The notes below the pieces were generated by a model. That model had not been told where the DNA came from and ran no database searches. It saw only the letters and a program-made list of their open reading frames with translations. A stretch of 64,000 nt of DNA from assembly GCA_017405375.1 (NCBI GenBank), contig JAFRAO010000022.1, forward strand, positions 28,929-92,928, given 5' to 3'. Within the stretch, counting starts at the first letter, position 1, and every line of letters starts with the position of its first letter. The position numbers and the translations under genes are program-made. Source of the DNA: a bacterium. Lineage in GTDB: Bacteria > Cyanobacteriota > Vampirovibrionia > Gastranaerophilales > Gastranaerophilaceae. Shown here piece after piece: positions 18,223 through 29,106 of the stretch.

Positions 18223-18660
18223 ATGAAAACTTATTCAGCAAAACCTCTTGAAGTTGAAAGAAAATGGTATGTTATAGATGCAACAGACGAAATTTTAGGT
18301 CGTTTGGCTGTTAGAGTAGCAAACATTTTAAGAGGTAAAAACAAACCGGAATATACACCGAACGTAGATACAGGTGATTTTGTTATTGTAATCAATTCTG
18401 ATAAAGTTAAGGTTACAGGAAACAAAGAAACAGATAAAATTTATTATCACCACACAATGTATCCGGGCGGATTAAAATCAGCTAGTTTCAAAGAATTAAT
18501 GGAAAAAGATTCAAGAAAAGTAATAGAAATGGCTGTAAAAGGAATGCTTCAACACAATACATTAGGCGCAGAACAATTCAACAAATTGAAAGTTTATGCA
18601 GGTGCAGAACATCCACATGCCGCACAAAAACCTATTGTATTAGAAAAGGAGGCTAAATAA
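18223..18660 (+). CDS. rplM: Ribosomal protein uL13
   Basis: An early-assembly 50S protein that binds 23S rRNA. It shows [59 protein letters not shown] and the HPHAAQKP end. The 145-residue length is standard. Its stop overlaps the rpsI start in the sequence TAATG, so the two are translationally coupled. Confidence 0.98.
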   Translation: MKTYSAKPLEVERKWYVIDATDEILGRLAVRVANILRGKNKPEYTPNVDTGDFVIVINSDKVKVTGNKETDKIYYHHTMYPGGLKSASFKELMEKDSRKVIEMAVKGMLQHNTLGAEQFNKLKVYAGAEHPHAAQKPIVLEKEAK

Positions 18661-19055
18661 TGGCAGATAAAGAATTTATTGCAACAGGACGTAGAAAGAC
18701 TTCTATAGCAGTTGTAAAGTTAGTAAAAGGAAAAGGCAGAATTTTCGTTAACGGCAGAAAATTATTAGACCATATTGGAAACAAGCCTGCGATTGAAATG
18801 ATGGTATATAGACCATTAGTATTAACAGAAAATCAAGAAAAATACGATGTAAGAGTAAAAGCAGTTGGTGGTGGTGTTGTATCACAAGCAGGTGCAATAA
18901 GACATGGTATAGCAAGAGCTCTTGTAAAAGTTAATGAAGAATACAAATCAGTATTAAAAGCTGAAGGTTTATTAACTCGTGATCCACGTGTAAAAGAACG
19001 TAAAAAATACGGTCAAAAAAGAGCAAGAAAGAGATTCCAATTCTCAAAACGTTAA
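18660..19055 (+). CDS. rpsI: Ribosomal protein uS9
   Basis: A 30S head protein whose C-terminal tail reaches the P-site tRNA. It has [39 protein letters not shown] and IARAL, and the tail [17 protein letters not shown] ending in the invariant KR. The 131-residue length is standard. It is the last gene of the operon; a strong intrinsic terminator begins 28 bp after its stop. Confidence 0.98.
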   Translation: MADKEFIATGRRKTSIAVVKLVKGKGRIFVNGRKLLDHIGNKPAIEMMVYRPLVLTENQEKYDVRVKAVGGGVVSQAGAIRHGIARALVKVNEEYKSVLKAEGLLTRDPRVKERKKYGQKRARKRFQFSKR

Positions 19056-19083
19056 TACAAATTGTATTTATAAAAATAAAATT

Positions 19084-19116
19084 AAAAAAGAGGCGTATAA
19101 AATATGCCTCTTTTTT
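19084..19116 (+). terminator. Intrinsic terminator of the ribosomal operon
   Basis: The arms AAAAAAGAGGC (19084-19094) and GCCTCTTTTTT (19106-19116) pair perfectly. Three more inner pairs leave a 5 nt loop, and the 3' arm ends in a T run. The A run on the 5' side means it could also work on the minus strand. Confidence 0.9.
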
Positions 19117-19136
19117 GTTCAATATTCAATAAAAAA

Positions 19137-19156
19137 TGCCCAATTAAAATTGGGCA
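19137..19156 (-). terminator. Intrinsic terminator of hup
   Basis: TGCCCAAT (19137-19144) pairs with ATTGGGCA (19149-19156) around a 4 nt loop. Read on the minus strand it is followed by TTTTTTATTG, and it lies 21 bp after the hup stop. Confidence 0.85.
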
Positions 19157-19177
19157 CAAAAACTTGTTAAAAATATC

Positions 19178-19456
19178 TTATTGAGCATTAACAACAGTTT
19201 TGAATTTTTTACCTGCAGAGAAAGCTGGAACAACTTTAGCAGGGATTTTAATTTCTTTACCTGTTTGAGGGTTTCTGCCATTTCTTGCTGCACGTTGACG
19301 AGGTTCAAAAGTTCCGAAACCAACTAATGTAACTTTTTTACCTTTAGCAACAGTTTTTTGAATAGTATCAACTAATGCTAATAAAATTTCATTAGCATCT
19401 TTGTGTGTAACTTTAGCTCTTTTTGCAATTTCTTGTACTAATTCTTCTTTGTTCAT
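19178..19456 (-). CDS. hup: DNA-binding protein HU
   Basis: A 92-residue nucleoid protein of the HU/IHF family that binds and bends DNA without strong sequence specificity. It shows MNKEELVQEIAKRAKVTHKD, VTLVGFGTFEPRQRAARNGR and NPQTGKEIKIPAKVVPAFSA followed by GKKFK. The intercalating Pro lies in the RNPQTG arm. There is a good promoter and Shine-Dalgarno (AAAGGAAATTAAG) upstream and its own terminator downstream, so it is monocistronic. The short protein and lone promoter suggest high expression. Confidence 0.97.
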   Translation of the reverse strand: MNKEELVQEIAKRAKVTHKDANEILLALVDTIQKTVAKGKKVTLVGFGTFEPRQRAARNGRNPQTGKEIKIPAKVVPAFSAGKKFKTVVNAQ

Positions 19457-19502
19457 CTTAATTTCCTTTCTTATAACATACTATAAACGAATGTACCTAA
19501 CC

Positions 19503-19531
19503 ATTATAAGCATAAATACTTTAAATGGCAA
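19503..19531 (-). promoter_or_regulatory. Promoter of hup
   Basis: On the minus strand TTGCCA (19526-19531) and a consensus TATAAT (19503-19508) are separated by exactly 17 bp. This predicts a leader of about 40 nt before the hup ATG. Confidence 0.8.
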
Positions 19532-19603
19532 TATTTTATTTTTTTAAATATTTTATGACATAAATATTTGAAAATAGTTGATTTGTATGTGTTTTGGATA
19601 TTT

Positions 19604-19680
19604 TATAATTTTACATTTCTATACAAAAATGTAAAAATTTCGATTATATGCATGATATTTTGTATTGTTTTTGGTATAAT
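19604..19680 (+). promoter_or_regulatory. Promoter region of the glycosyltransferase gene, with inverted repeat
   Basis: Two -10 boxes are visible: TATAAT at 19604-19609 and an extended TGGTATAAT at 19672-19680. Between them lies a perfect 10 bp inverted repeat, TTTTACATTT (19609-19618) and AAATGTAAAA (19627-19636), with an 8 bp spacer. It overlaps the first -10, so it could be a repressor operator. Confidence 0.5.
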
Positions 19681-19722
19681 TGTCGGGTAACTAAAAAGAA
19701 TTGCAAGGATTTTGGGATAGTA

Positions 19723-21072
19723 ATGAAAGAAAGATTGATATTGTTTATAATTATGGCGGGTTTGTCTGCGTTTTTGTATGTGTACCAATATCATTTTAAT
19801 ACTATATGGGGATTGGCTTTTTTAATATTATGCATGTCCATTTATTCAATATATATGATTTTGGCAGACAAGCACAAACGTCGTAAATTGAAGAAAAATC
19901 CGCAAGTAATTAATCAAAATTATAAACCGTTTGTCACAATAATGGTTCCTGCTCATAATGAAAGCAGTGTAATAATGGATACGGTTGAAAATATTTTAAA
20001 CATTGATTATCCGAATTATGAATTAATTATAATTGATGACAGGAGTACGGATAATACTGCTGAGATATTAAGAATGTTAGAAAATAAGCATGCTAATGTA
20101 AAAGCACTTATACGAGAAAAGCATGCATTCCCCGGTAAATCTGCAGTACTAAATGATGCAATGCAATTAGCAGAAGGTGAAGCAATATTAGTTTTTGATG
20201 CAGATGCAAGAGTTGAGCCTGATTTTTTGTTAAAATTGGTTCCGCATTTAGAAGCTGATGATGTTGGGGCTGTTCAGGCCAGAAAAGTTATTTCAAATCG
20301 GGATGTAAATTTTCTAACTCGTTGTCAAGATAATGAAATGACTTTAGATACGCACTTTCAAATTGGAAGGGATGCTGTAAAAGGGGCAGTTGAGCTTAGG
20401 GGAAACGGTGAATTAATAAAAAGAAAAGCATTAGAAGATATAGACGGTTGGAATAATTACACATTAGTTGATGACTTAGATATGTCAACAAGACTTCATA
20501 TAAAAGGTTGGGATATTCGTTTTTGTCCTGACGTAGAAGTAAGAGAAGAGGCAGTAGTTTATCTAAAAGCACTGTACAGGCAGAGAAGACGTTGGTATGA
20601 GGGTACAATCAGACGTTATTTAGAATTGTTTGGTGAAGTGCTGAATTCGAAAAAGATGTCTTTACGTGCCAGTTTGGACATGACTGCGTATATTTCGGAA
20701 TTCGTTATGCCAATGTGGTTTACTTTGGAAGTTGTAATAAGATTATTCAAAGTTTTAACCGGTAAAGTCGCAGTAAATGATATCGGAATATTTACTTCAA
20801 TTATAATAGGTGTAGTGATAGGAATTTGTTTTACATTGGCTACTCGATACAGTTTAAGAAAATATAATCATTTAGGTCGTTTACAAGCATTAAAACAGGC
20901 TGTGGAAACATCTGCTTATATATTGGCGATATGGTTTCCGATAGCGTTTTATATATCATTAAAAATAATATTTTTACCAAAAGATATGAATTGGGGAAAA
21001 ACTACTCATGGTTTAATTTTGGAAGAAGCAGAAAAAGAAAATACAAAAGAAAAGGAAAAAATAACAATTTAA
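19723..21072 (+). CDS. Membrane-bound processive family 2 glycosyltransferase
   Basis: A 449-residue GT2 enzyme of the BcsA/NodC/PgaC type that would polymerise or transfer sugars from a nucleotide donor at the inner membrane. I start it at the ATG at 19723, downstream of the extended -10; an in-frame ATG at 19648 lies upstream of that promoter. Two N-terminal membrane helices (about residues 1-45) precede the catalytic domain: VPAHNES, DDRSTDNT near 104, FDADA near 160, ELRGNGELI, LVDDLDMS and QRRRW at about 287-291 (the Q/RxxRW motif). Two to three C-terminal membrane helices follow. The sugar is unknown. It is followed by apt 16 bp later. Confidence 0.85.
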   Translation: MKERLILFIIMAGLSAFLYVYQYHFNTIWGLAFLILCMSIYSIYMILADKHKRRKLKKNPQVINQNYKPFVTIMVPAHNESSVIMDTVENILNIDYPNYELIIIDDRSTDNTAEILRMLENKHANVKALIREKHAFPGKSAVLNDAMQLAEGEAILVFDADARVEPDFLLKLVPHLEADDVGAVQARKVISNRDVNFLTRCQDNEMTLDTHFQIGRDAVKGAVELRGNGELIKRKALEDIDGWNNYTLVDDLDMSTRLHIKGWDIRFCPDVEVREEAVVYLKALYRQRRRWYEGTIRRYLELFGEVLNSKKMSLRASLDMTAYISEFVMPMWFTLEVVIRLFKVLTGKVAVNDIGIFTSIIIGVVIGICFTLATRYSLRKYNHLGRLQALKQAVETSAYILAIWFPIAFYISLKIIFLPKDMNWGKTTHGLILEEAEKENTKEKEKITI

Positions 21073-21088
21073 GATAAAGGGGTACGAA

Positions 21089-21616
21089 ATGTTAGCAGGA
21101 ATTAAAGAAAAAATCAGAGCTGTTAAAGATTTTCCGAAAGAAGGAATAATATTTAGAGATATTACAACTGCACTAAAAGATGCAGATGTTATGGCTGCGA
21201 TGATTGATTATTTGTATGAACAGTATAAAGATAAAAAAATTGATTATATTGTGGGTTTAGAATCTCGCGGATTTATTGTTGGCATGCCACTTGCATATAA
21301 GTTACATGTGGGTTTTGTTCCAATTAGAAAACCGGGAAAATTGCCTGCTGATAAGTATAGTCAAACGTATGATTTGGAGTATGGTTCAGATACAATAGAA
21401 ATGCATAAAGATGCAATCGAAGAAGGTGCTAATGTTTTGTTAGTTGATGATTTGTTAGCAACCGGCGGAACAGCATGTGCTGCTTGTAATCTTATTCGCA
21501 AAGCAAAAGGAAATATTGTAGGAGCTGCTTTTTGGATTGAATTAAACGGTTTAAACGGCAGACAAAAGTTGAAAGAATTCGAAAATTGTGAAGTGATTTC
21601 AATGCTTCAATATTAG
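21089..21616 (+). CDS. apt: Adenine phosphoribosyltransferase
   Basis: A purine salvage enzyme converting adenine and PRPP to AMP. It has IRAVKDFPKEGIIFRDITTA, LESRGFIVGMPLAYKL and KPGKLPADKYSQTYDLEYGS. The PRPP-binding loop VLLVDDLLATGGTACAA is complete. The 175-residue length is standard. A strong AAAGGGG Shine-Dalgarno precedes it. It converges with rarA with a 33 bp AT-only gap. Confidence 0.96.
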   Translation: MLAGIKEKIRAVKDFPKEGIIFRDITTALKDADVMAAMIDYLYEQYKDKKIDYIVGLESRGFIVGMPLAYKLHVGFVPIRKPGKLPADKYSQTYDLEYGSDTIEMHKDAIEEGANVLLVDDLLATGGTACAACNLIRKAKGNIVGAAFWIELNGLNGRQKLKEFENCEVISMLQY

Positions 21617-21649
21617 ACTTTATAATTTTTTTAAAAAAATAAAACTTTG

Positions 21650-22882
21650 TTATTTTACGTATATTTTGTTAATTAATTCATCAGGCAAAAACTGTTGATA
21701 GGTTTCTGGATTAGCATGTGTGTATATGTAACCTTCCCCAAAACCATACTTTTTGGCATCTTTGTAGTGTGAATCTCTTAAATGCATTGGCGGCGGATAA
21801 TCTTTACCAGAATAAATATCCGATAATGCCTCATCAATAGCGCATACTGTTGAATTTGATTTTTTAGATTTGGCCACATATATTACGGCTTGAGCGAGTG
21901 GAATTCTGGCCTCAGGGAATCCTAAAATTTCAACGGCATGATAAGCACTAACTGCAAGTGATAAAGCCATAGGATTTGCGTTTCCGACATCTTCTGCAGC
22001 GCATACAATTAATCTTCGAGCAATAAATCTGGGGTCTTCTCCTGCTGCAATCATTTTTGCCAAATAATATATTGCAGCATTTACGTCAGAACCTCTTAAA
22101 CTTTTTTGAAATGCTGATGCGCAGTCATAATGTTCTTGTCTTGAATATCTTGTTGCTCTTGATTGAACCAATTCTTGTAAATTATCAAATTCAATTTTGC
22201 GGGATTTTCCGTCGAATGACCCTGAAAAATAAGAATTTTCAACAATATTTAAAGCATATCTTGCATCTCCGTTAGAGATATTAACTATAAAATCAACAAT
22301 TTTATCATCATAATTTACAGGTTGATATTTATCAGCTAAATAGTCGTAGCCTTTAATCACAAGTTTTTTTATTGAATCATCATCTAATGTATTCAATCTG
22401 ATTACTTGGAGTCTTGAAAGGAGTGCCGGTACAACTTGAAAAGACGGATTTTCTGTTGTGGAACCCATTAAAAAAAATGTTCCGTTCTCTAAATGAGGTA
22501 AAAGTGCATCTTGCTGTGTTTTAGAGTATCTGTGAATTTCGTCAATGAAAAGCACAGTTTTTTGATTGTTTCTCAATGCTTCTTTTGCTTTTTCTACTGC
22601 TTCTTTAATATCTTTTACTCCTGAAGTAACGGCTGATATTTCAATAAACATAGCATTTACGGATTTAGCGATAATTCTTGCTAAAGTTGTTTTTCCGCAG
22701 CCGGAAGGTCCCCAAAAAATTAATGAAAAAAGTCTGCCTGATGTTATTAAATTATAAAGCGGTGAATTTTTTGAAATAACGTTACATTGTCCTAAATACT
22801 CGTCCAGCGTGCTTGGACGTAATATTTCTGCTAACGGAATTTGTTTATTTTTATTTTCTAATTCAGTAAATAAATTGTTCAT
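21650..22882 (-). CDS. rarA: Replication-associated recombination factor RarA (MgsA)
   Basis: An AAA+ ATPase of the clamp-loader group that acts at stalled forks. It has PLAEILRPSTLDEYLGQ at the N-terminus, Walker A WGPSGCGKTTLARI, Walker B LFIDEIHRYSKTQQDALLPH, sensor 1 GSTTENPSFQV and arginine-finger ALLSRLQV. The C-terminal tetramerisation part includes ASAFQKSLRGSDVNAAIYYL, AAGEDPRFIARRL and AAEDVGNANP. The 410-residue length is standard. The -10 lies 6 nt before the ATG, so the mRNA should be leaderless. Confidence 0.95.
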   Translation of the reverse strand: MNNLFTELENKNKQIPLAEILRPSTLDEYLGQCNVISKNSPLYNLITSGRLFSLIFWGPSGCGKTTLARIIAKSVNAMFIEISAVTSGVKDIKEAVEKAKEALRNNQKTVLFIDEIHRYSKTQQDALLPHLENGTFFLMGSTTENPSFQVVPALLSRLQVIRLNTLDDDSIKKLVIKGYDYLADKYQPVNYDDKIVDFIVNISNGDARYALNIVENSYFSGSFDGKSRKIEFDNLQELVQSRATRYSRQEHYDCASAFQKSLRGSDVNAAIYYLAKMIAAGEDPRFIARRLIVCAAEDVGNANPMALSLAVSAYHAVEILGFPEARIPLAQAVIYVAKSKKSNSTVCAIDEALSDIYSGKDYPPPMHLRDSHYKDAKKYGFGEGYIYTHANPETYQQFLPDELINKIYVK

Positions 22883-22888
22883 AGTATA

Positions 22889-22897
22889 ATTGTATCA
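22889..22897 (-). promoter_or_regulatory. Extended -10 giving a leaderless rarA mRNA
   Basis: On the minus strand TGATACAAT ends 6 nt before the rarA ATG, with no Shine-Dalgarno between. Start of transcription is therefore predicted at the A of the ATG. Confidence 0.6.
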
Positions 22898-22911
22898 TTA
22901 AAAGGGCAAAT

Positions 22912-24162
22912 ATGAAAAAGAATAAGTTAATTATTATAATAGTATCTATAATTTTAGTGTTGGTTTTGATATTGGCTGTGTGTTTTTCTCTAAGGATTAT
23001 AAAAAAAATATCAGCCAAAAATAAAGAAATTGTTGTTTGGACACTTCAGATGAATGATTTTACGCCATACATGATTGACGTAATTACAAAATTTGAAAAT
23101 CAAAATCCCGGAATAAAAATAAAATGGATTGATGTACCGTTTTCCGAAGGTGAGAAACGGACATTAGCAGCTATTTTAAGTGACAATCCTCCGTCGCTGG
23201 TTAATTTGAATCCTGATTTTTCAAGTGTTTTAGCGCAAAAAGGGGCTTTGGAAGAAATTTCAAAAAATACTTTAAAAGATTATAATCAGTCATTGATTAA
23301 CGCTTTTGAAATTAACGGTAAAAATTATTTTATTCCTTGGTATGCAACTTCTGCAATAACGATATATAATAAAAAATTACTGAGTAAAGCAGGGTTTCAA
23401 ATTCCCCCAAAGACTTACAAAGATGTAGAAAAATACGCACAAGAAGTTTTTGACAAAACAGGTTCATATATATTTATGCCGACGGTTACTGAAAATGATA
23501 CTTTATTGAAAATATTGAATAAATACGGGATTGATAATCCAAATAAATTAACGAGTAATAAATCAATCGAGATATTTGATTTTTATAAAAATTTGTACAA
23601 AAAGAAATTGATTCCTGAAGAGAGTGTTACTCAAACGCATAGAGAGGCGTTGGAAAAATATATGTCGCAAAATATAGTTACGCTTCAGGCAGGTGCAAAT
23701 TTTTTGAATTTAATAAAAGAAAACGCACCAAATGTTTATAAAAATACTGATGTATCAAATCAAATTGTTGGCGATTTAGGTCAATATGATTTTTCAATGA
23801 TGAATTTTGTAATTCCTAAAAAAGCAAAACATAAGCAATACGCTCTTAAGTTTGCACTATTTTTAACAAATGAAGAAAATCAACTGGAATTAGCAAAATT
23901 AACAAATATTTTGGCTACAAATGAGAACGCATTGAAAGATGAATATTACCAAAAATACGATGAAAAAGATTTACTTTCAAAAGCAAGAGTTTTAAGTGCT
24001 CAACAGTTATACAAGATTGAACCGATATTAAAGACACAAAAATCACAAAAAGATGTTAATACAGTATTAAACACTTCCATTCAAATGATATTATTGGATA
24101 ATACCGATACAAAAAAAGTTTTGGAATCAGCTTCAAAAAAATGGTCAAAATTAAATTATTAA
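22912..24162 (+). CDS. Extracellular solute-binding protein (family 1), membrane-anchored orphan
   Basis: A 416-residue periplasmic-binding-protein fold of the sugar ABC type. The N-terminal hydrophobic helix (about residues 5-27) ends in LAVCFSL. The residue before Cys is Val, not Gly/Ala/Ser, so a lipobox is doubtful and an uncleaved anchor is likely. The mature part starts with EIVVWTLQM, then ITKFENQNPGIKIKWIDVPF, FIPWYATSAITIYNKKLLSK and AGFQIPPKTY, which match SBP family 1 (cf. maltose/glycerol-3-phosphate binders). No permease or ATPase gene adjoins it, so either the transporter is elsewhere or the protein serves as a sensor. The ligand is unknown. Confidence 0.82.
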   Translation: MKKNKLIIIIVSIILVLVLILAVCFSLRIIKKISAKNKEIVVWTLQMNDFTPYMIDVITKFENQNPGIKIKWIDVPFSEGEKRTLAAILSDNPPSLVNLNPDFSSVLAQKGALEEISKNTLKDYNQSLINAFEINGKNYFIPWYATSAITIYNKKLLSKAGFQIPPKTYKDVEKYAQEVFDKTGSYIFMPTVTENDTLLKILNKYGIDNPNKLTSNKSIEIFDFYKNLYKKKLIPEESVTQTHREALEKYMSQNIVTLQAGANFLNLIKENAPNVYKNTDVSNQIVGDLGQYDFSMMNFVIPKKAKHKQYALKFALFLTNEENQLELAKLTNILATNENALKDEYYQKYDEKDLLSKARVLSAQQLYKIEPILKTQKSQKDVNTVLNTSIQMILLDNTDTKKVLESASKKWSKLNY

Positions 24163-24280
24163 GGTTTAAATTTGCTTAACAGTTAGTAAAGATTTTGAAG
24201 TTAGTCATGTAATGAATGCAAGTTTGTAGTATAATATTCTTAGAATAACAAGTAAAATAAATATATTGGGGGAAATATAA

Positions 24281-26749
<2,469 letters not shown>

Positions 26750-26765
26750 TAATAAAGAGGAAAAT

Positions 26766-27422
26766 ATGAAAAAAGAATTGATATTTTTAGGACCACCGGC
26801 ATGCGGTAAAGGAACACAAACAAGTAAATTAGCAGAATACATGAATTTTCCTCATGTAGATACAGGTTCTCTTTTAAGAGCAGCCGTAAAAAATAAAACG
26901 CCTGAAGGTATAGAAGCTGAAAGTTATATGTCAAAAGGTAAATTAGTTCCGGTGGAAGTTGTAGCTGCAATCATTAAAAGAAGATTATCTGAATCTGATT
27001 GTAGTAACGGATATGTTTTAGACGGATTTCCAAGAAGTCTTGAACAAGCACAAATGCTTGAACAGATTAATAAAGAAACAGATACGGAAAAAGCTGAATT
27101 CAGAGCTATTTATTTTGATATAGATACAGAACTTTTAATTGAAAGAATAGTAAACAGAAAATCTTGTCCAAAATGCGGTGAAATTTATAATATGAAATTT
27201 AAAGCACCAAAAGATGGTGTTCATTGTGATAAATGTAAAGCAGAACTTACGCAAAGAAAAGATGATACAGAAGAAATTGCAAGAGCAAGATTTGAAACAT
27301 ATTATAATGAAACGGCACCTTTAACAAAGTATTACGAAGATAAAGGTGTTCTAAGAAATATTGATGCAAACGGAACAATAGAAGAAGTTTGGGAAAGATT
27401 GTTAAAAGCGGTAAATGATTAA
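26766..27422 (+). CDS. adk: Adenylate kinase with zinc-type LID
   Basis: It interconverts ATP plus AMP and two ADP. I start at the ATG at 26766 after AGAGG; the frame is open upstream but overlaps gyrB. The P-loop is GPPACGKGTQ, followed by HVDTGSLLRAAV and GYVLDGFPRSLEQAQ. The LID has a four-cysteine zinc site (CPKCGEIYN and CDKC). The 218-residue length is normal. It normally sits between secY and map in the ribosomal cluster; here adk-map have moved behind gyrB, keeping their mutual order. Confidence 0.96.
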   Translation: MKKELIFLGPPACGKGTQTSKLAEYMNFPHVDTGSLLRAAVKNKTPEGIEAESYMSKGKLVPVEVVAAIIKRRLSESDCSNGYVLDGFPRSLEQAQMLEQINKETDTEKAEFRAIYFDIDTELLIERIVNRKSCPKCGEIYNMKFKAPKDGVHCDKCKAELTQRKDDTEEIARARFETYYNETAPLTKYYEDKGVLRNIDANGTIEEVWERLLKAVND

Positions 27423-27431
27423 AATAACAAC

Positions 27432-27460
27432 AAAAGGGAGTCAATAAAAGGCTCTCTTTT
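27432..27460 (+). terminator. Hairpin between adk and map (partial terminator)
   Basis: AAAAGGGAGTC (27432-27442) pairs with GGCTCTCTTTT (27450-27460), 11 pairs including two G-U, loop 7 nt. The downstream T run is short and interrupted, so I expect an attenuating rather than complete terminator; map probably still depends on read-through. Confidence 0.55.
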
Positions 27461-27492
27461 AAATAGGAAAATATTGAAAGAAGGTATTTATT

Positions 27493-28254
27493 ATGATAAA
27501 TAAAAAATCCAGAGATGAAATAAAAAGAATGAAACATGCAGGACACATTGTTGCATTGGTTCATAAGGCGATGAAGGATGCTGTAAAACCCGGAATCAGT
27601 ACAAAAGATTTGGATGATATTGCTATGGATATTATAAAATCAAATAAGGCAATACCTACTTTTTTAAATTATAACGGCTTTCCGGCAAGTATATGCACTT
27701 CTATTGACGAAAATGTTGTACATGGAATTCCTTCAAAAAATACAATCCTTGAAGAAGGAAGTATTATAAGTATAGATGTAGGTGCAACTTATGGTGGAAT
27801 GGTTGGAGATAGTGCATGGACATATCCTGTCGGTAATATTTCAGAAGAAAAACAAAAATTATTGAAAGTTACGGAAGAGGCATTGTTTGCAGGTATTGAA
27901 CAAATGAAACCCGGAAATGTTTTAGATGATATTTCAGGCGCAATAGAAGCAGTTGCAAATAGAGAAAAATACGGTATTGTGAGACAATACGGCGGGCATG
28001 GTGTAGGTCATGCTATGCACGAAGATCCGTTTTTATATAATTATAGCGTTGGTGATAGAACATTAATAAAAGCGGGTTATGTCATTGCAATAGAACCAAT
28101 GATAAATCTTGGTTGTGATGATGTTGAATCTTTATCAGATGGCTGGACAGTAAGAACAAAAGATGGAAAAGCATCTGCACATTTTGAACACACCGTTCTT
28201 GCAACTGATAAGGGTCCTGAATTAATGACAATAATCAGAGAAGAATTCTTATAA
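27493..28254 (+). CDS. map: Type I methionine aminopeptidase
   Basis: It removes the N-terminal Met from nascent proteins. Metal and catalytic residues are in NYNGFPASICTSIDENVVHG (His), SIDVGATYGGMVGDSAWTYP (two Asp), GGHGVGHAMHEDP (two His), AIEPMI (Glu) and AHFEHTVLAT (Glu). The 253-residue length is normal for type Ia. The Shine-Dalgarno is GAAGG. It follows adk after the hairpin at 27432-27460. Confidence 0.96.
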   Translation: MINKKSRDEIKRMKHAGHIVALVHKAMKDAVKPGISTKDLDDIAMDIIKSNKAIPTFLNYNGFPASICTSIDENVVHGIPSKNTILEEGSIISIDVGATYGGMVGDSAWTYPVGNISEEKQKLLKVTEEALFAGIEQMKPGNVLDDISGAIEAVANREKYGIVRQYGGHGVGHAMHEDPFLYNYSVGDRTLIKAGYVIAIEPMINLGCDDVESLSDGWTVRTKDGKASAHFEHTVLATDKGPELMTIIREEFL

Positions 28255-28337
28255 ATATTCTAAAATAGTTTAAATACACGAGTTAAAATATTCATATTTA
28301 TAGTTAAATAATGTTGTATGAAACATGGGGTAAAATA

Positions 28338-29105
28338 ATGGATATTTTTGCGATAGTTGGTTTATTTTTTGGAATAACATTTATACTTCTTGGTCAAGCA
28401 ATGGAAGGTGGTAATTTGCAGCAGTTGCTTCAAGTTACGGCTGCGTTTATTGTATTTGGCGGAACAGGCGGTGCTGTTATTATGAGTTATCCGCCGGCAG
28501 TTTTAAAAAAGGCTGTTTTTCTTATAAAAGATGTATTTATGCCTCCAAAAGCAGACTTAAAATCTTTAGTTACAGAAATTGGTAAATACGCTCAGCGTGC
28601 CAGAAAAGAAGGACTTATAGTTTTGGAAAAGTCGGCAAGAGAAGCATCTGATCCAATATTAAAATTAGGACTTGAAGCAGTTGCCGATGGTGCAGATCCG
28701 ACTTTAGTTCAAGGTATGATGGAAAGTCAAATAAGTCAACAAGAGTTAGAGGTTATGAATGCAGCTAAGGTATTTGAAGCAGCAGGCGGTTATTCACCTA
28801 CTTTAGGTATTATCGGTGCTGTATTGGGATTAATTCAAGTAATGCAAAACTTATCAGACCCGGCCTCACTTGGTGCAGGTATTGCGGTTGCGTTTGTTGC
28901 TACAATTTATGGTCTGTTTGCTGCTAATTTGGTTTTGATTCCTATTGGTACACGTATAAAATTAATTTATGAAAAGATTTTCTTATCAAAAGAAATGATG
29001 GTAGAAGGCGTATTAGCAATACAAGCAGGCGAATCACCGGCATTAATTGAAAGAAAATTAAATGCATATATTTTAGAAAATAATATAGGTGCAGAAAGTA
29101 CATAG
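28338..29105 (+). CDS. motA: Flagellar stator protein MotA
   Basis: The stator subunit that couples ion flow to flagellar rotation. I prefer the ATG at 28338 (MDIFAIVGLFFGITFI), which matches the usual MotA beginning, over the ATG at 28311. Four membrane helices are visible, with FIVFGGTGGAVIMSYP in the second, and helices 3-4 carry AAGGYSPTLGIIGAVLGLIQ and GAGIAVAFVATIYGLFAANL. The cytoplasmic loop contains KYAQRARKEGLIVLE, which interacts with FliG in other bacteria. Followed 1 bp later by motB. Confidence 0.94.
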   Translation: MDIFAIVGLFFGITFILLGQAMEGGNLQQLLQVTAAFIVFGGTGGAVIMSYPPAVLKKAVFLIKDVFMPPKADLKSLVTEIGKYAQRARKEGLIVLEKSAREASDPILKLGLEAVADGADPTLVQGMMESQISQQELEVMNAAKVFEAAGGYSPTLGIIGAVLGLIQVMQNLSDPASLGAGIAVAFVATIYGLFAANLVLIPIGTRIKLIYEKIFLSKEMMVEGVLAIQAGESPALIERKLNAYILENNIGAEST

Positions 29106-29106
29106 T

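Noticed and set aside
22912..23000. Lipoprotein signal in the solute-binding protein
   Set aside because: The residue before the cysteine is Val, which signal peptidase II does not normally accept.
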